Source: Polytrichum commune
Taxonomy: Eukaryota; Streptophyta; Polytrichopsida; Polytrichales; Polytrichaceae
Assembly: GCA_950295325.1 (NCBI GenBank)
Contig: OX485806.1
Location: 44,387,169-44,451,168 of the forward strand
Length of the DNA: 64,000 bases
Direction: 5' to 3'
The position numbers and the translations under genes were made by a program. The notes below the pieces were generated by a model. It was not told the DNA's origin. It ran no database searches and worked only from the letters and a program-made list of their open reading frames with translations. Each line of letters starts with the position of its first letter. Position 1 is the first letter of the stretch. Of the stretch, positions 62,941-64,000 are shown in pieces.

Positions 62941-64000
62941 TTCAAAACTAACTTTGAGGTGTTTTGAGTTCCAAAAGGCTTAGTTGTGGCTTTTTGATGG
63001 TTATGTAGTTATTTGGCTTAGTTTTCGAGTGGAAAGGTGCTGACTTGAAAGATCCATCCATTCTATGCTTAGTTTGAGGTGTTTTGAGTTCCAAAAGGCT
63101 TAGTTGTGGCTTTTTGATGGTTATGTAGTTATTTGGCTTAGTTTTGGAGTGGAAAGGTGCTGACTTGAGAGATCCATCCATTCAAAACTAACTTTGAGGT
63201 GTTTTGAGTTCCAAAAGGCTTAGTTTTGGCTTTTTGATGGTTATGTAGTTATTTGGCTTAGTTTTGGAGTGGAAAGGTGCTGACTTGAGAGATCCATCCA
63301 TTCAAAACTAACTTTGAGGTGTTTTGAGTTCCAAAAGGCTTAGTTGTGGCTTTTTGATGGTTATGTAGTTATTTGGCTTAGTTTTGGAGTGGAAAGGTGC
63401 TGACTTGAAAGATCCATCCATTCTATGCTTAGTTTGAGGTGTTTTGAGTTCCAAAAGGCTTAGTTGTGGCTTTTTGATGGTTATGTAGTTATTTGGCTTA
63501 GTTTTGGAGTGGAAAGGTGCTGACTTGAGAGATCCATCCATTCAAAACTAACTTTGAGGTGTTTTGAGTTCCAAAAGGCTTAGTTGTGGCTTTTTGATGG
63601 TTATGTAGTTATTTGGCTTAGTTTTGGAGTGGAAAGGTGCAGACTTGAGAGATCCATCCATTCAAAACTAACTTTGAGGTGTTTTGAGTTCCAAAAGGCT
63701 TAGTTGTGGCTTTTTGATGGTTATGTAGTTATTAAGCATAGTTTTGGAGTGGGAAGGTGCTGACTTGAGAGATCCATCCATTCAAAACTAACTTTGAGGT
63801 GTTTTGAGTTCCAAAAGGCTTAGTTGTGGCTTTTTGATGGTTATGTAGTTATTAAGCATAGTTTTGGAGTGGGAAGGTACTGACTTGAGAGATCCATCCA
63901 TTCAAAACTAACTTTGAGGTGTTTTGAGTTCCAAAAGGCTTAGTTGTGGCTTTTTGATGGTTATGTAGTTATTAAGCTTAGTTTTGGAGTGGAAAGGTGC

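Larger units (their letters stand above)
6828..64000 (+). repeat. 120-bp tandem satellite array, ~477 units, open to the right
   Basis: A 120-bp unit repeats head to tail in a single orientation from about 6828 to the last base, with no interruption by other DNA. Numbering from GAGTTCC (position 1), landmarks are GGCTTAGTTKTGG (12-24), GATGGTTATGTAGTTA (31-46), a second GGCTTAGTTTTGG (50-62), GGTGCTGACTTGAGAGATCC (71-90) and GAGGTGTTTT (111-120). Units mostly differ by only a few substitutions. Recurrent variable sites are 21 (G/T), 49-50 (TG/AA/AC), 53 (T/A), 68 (A/G), 89 (C/A), and 98-107 (CAAAACTAAC or CTATGCTTAC). Composition is about 38% GC with strong G-over-C and T-over-A bias. This is a classical satellite, likely heterochromatic. 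Whether it is centromeric, pericentromeric or a knob cannot be told. Confidence 0.98.

Noticed and set aside
6838-63541. Many minus-strand open frames of 77-197 codons within the array
   Set aside because: They are the same 40-residue reading repeated because the unit length is a multiple of three. Most units end the frame with a TAG, and there is no promoter, splice or codon-bias evidence. Treated as a by-product of the satellite.
6828-64000. CRISPR array
   Set aside because: The repeat is continuous 120-bp DNA with no unique spacers, and the flank is plant-like. No cas genes are present.
6828-64000. 5S rDNA array (same 120-bp length)
   Set aside because: The unit has none of the conserved 5S start, box A or box C sequences, and there is no spacer between units. 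The shared length is coincidence.
6828-64000. Telomeric or subtelomeric simple repeats
   Set aside because: No TTTAGGG-type runs are present anywhere in the window.

Overview
The window looks like nuclear DNA from a land plant, probably one with a large, repeat-rich genome. The reasons are a degraded CACTA (En/Spm-type) DNA-transposon protein of the plant kind, a CACTA-type terminus, an LTR-like promoter segment, and a very long satellite array. I see no intact protein-coding gene, no tRNA or rRNA gene and no CRISPR array. Species cannot be named from the sequence.

Layout. Positions 1-4132 are intergenic: AT-rich at the left, with a TC microsatellite and small degenerate tandem repeats. A more GC-rich island at about 2520-3880 holds only decayed coding-like sequence. 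Positions 4133-5690 hold part of a CACTA element. A CACTA-type terminus lies at 4133, and a minus-strand transposon-protein pseudogene with DUF4216-like motifs lies at 5690-4939, broken by in-frame stops and a frameshift. The opposite terminus is not seen. About 6106-6590 resembles an LTR or other promoter-bearing repeat, with a TATA-like box, a hairpin and a 16-bp inverted repeat. Positions 6591-6827 are a transition that shares short words with the satellite.

From about 6828 to the last base, roughly 57 kb (89% of the window) is one head-to-tail array of a 120-bp monomer, about 477 copies in one orientation. It runs off the right edge. The period is almost perfect: by eye the only length changes are three 1-nt insertions (near 8050, 24234 and 28915) and one 38-bp deletion (82-bp unit at 58804-58885). 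The monomer is about 38% GC and strongly strand-asymmetric (G about 32 versus C about 14, T about 46 versus A about 28, on the + strand). Copies differ at a small set of recurring sites, so units can be tracked as types.

The type order shows hierarchical higher-order repeats. These include adjacent tandem blocks of about 4.68/4.56 kb (24121-33360) with nested 1.8-kb blocks, about 3.7 kb (48601-56040), 1.44 kb (60181-62940), 1.2 kb (38041-40200), and smaller 360-600-bp blocks. This fits expansion by repeated unequal exchange or replication slippage of multi-unit segments. The 120-bp period is a multiple of three, so a 40-residue reading repeats on the minus strand. Most units carry an in-frame TAG there, and I do not regard it as coding.

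Nothing here forms a gene pathway. The main items of interest are the satellite, its nested duplication history, and its abrupt left junction beside mobile-element debris.
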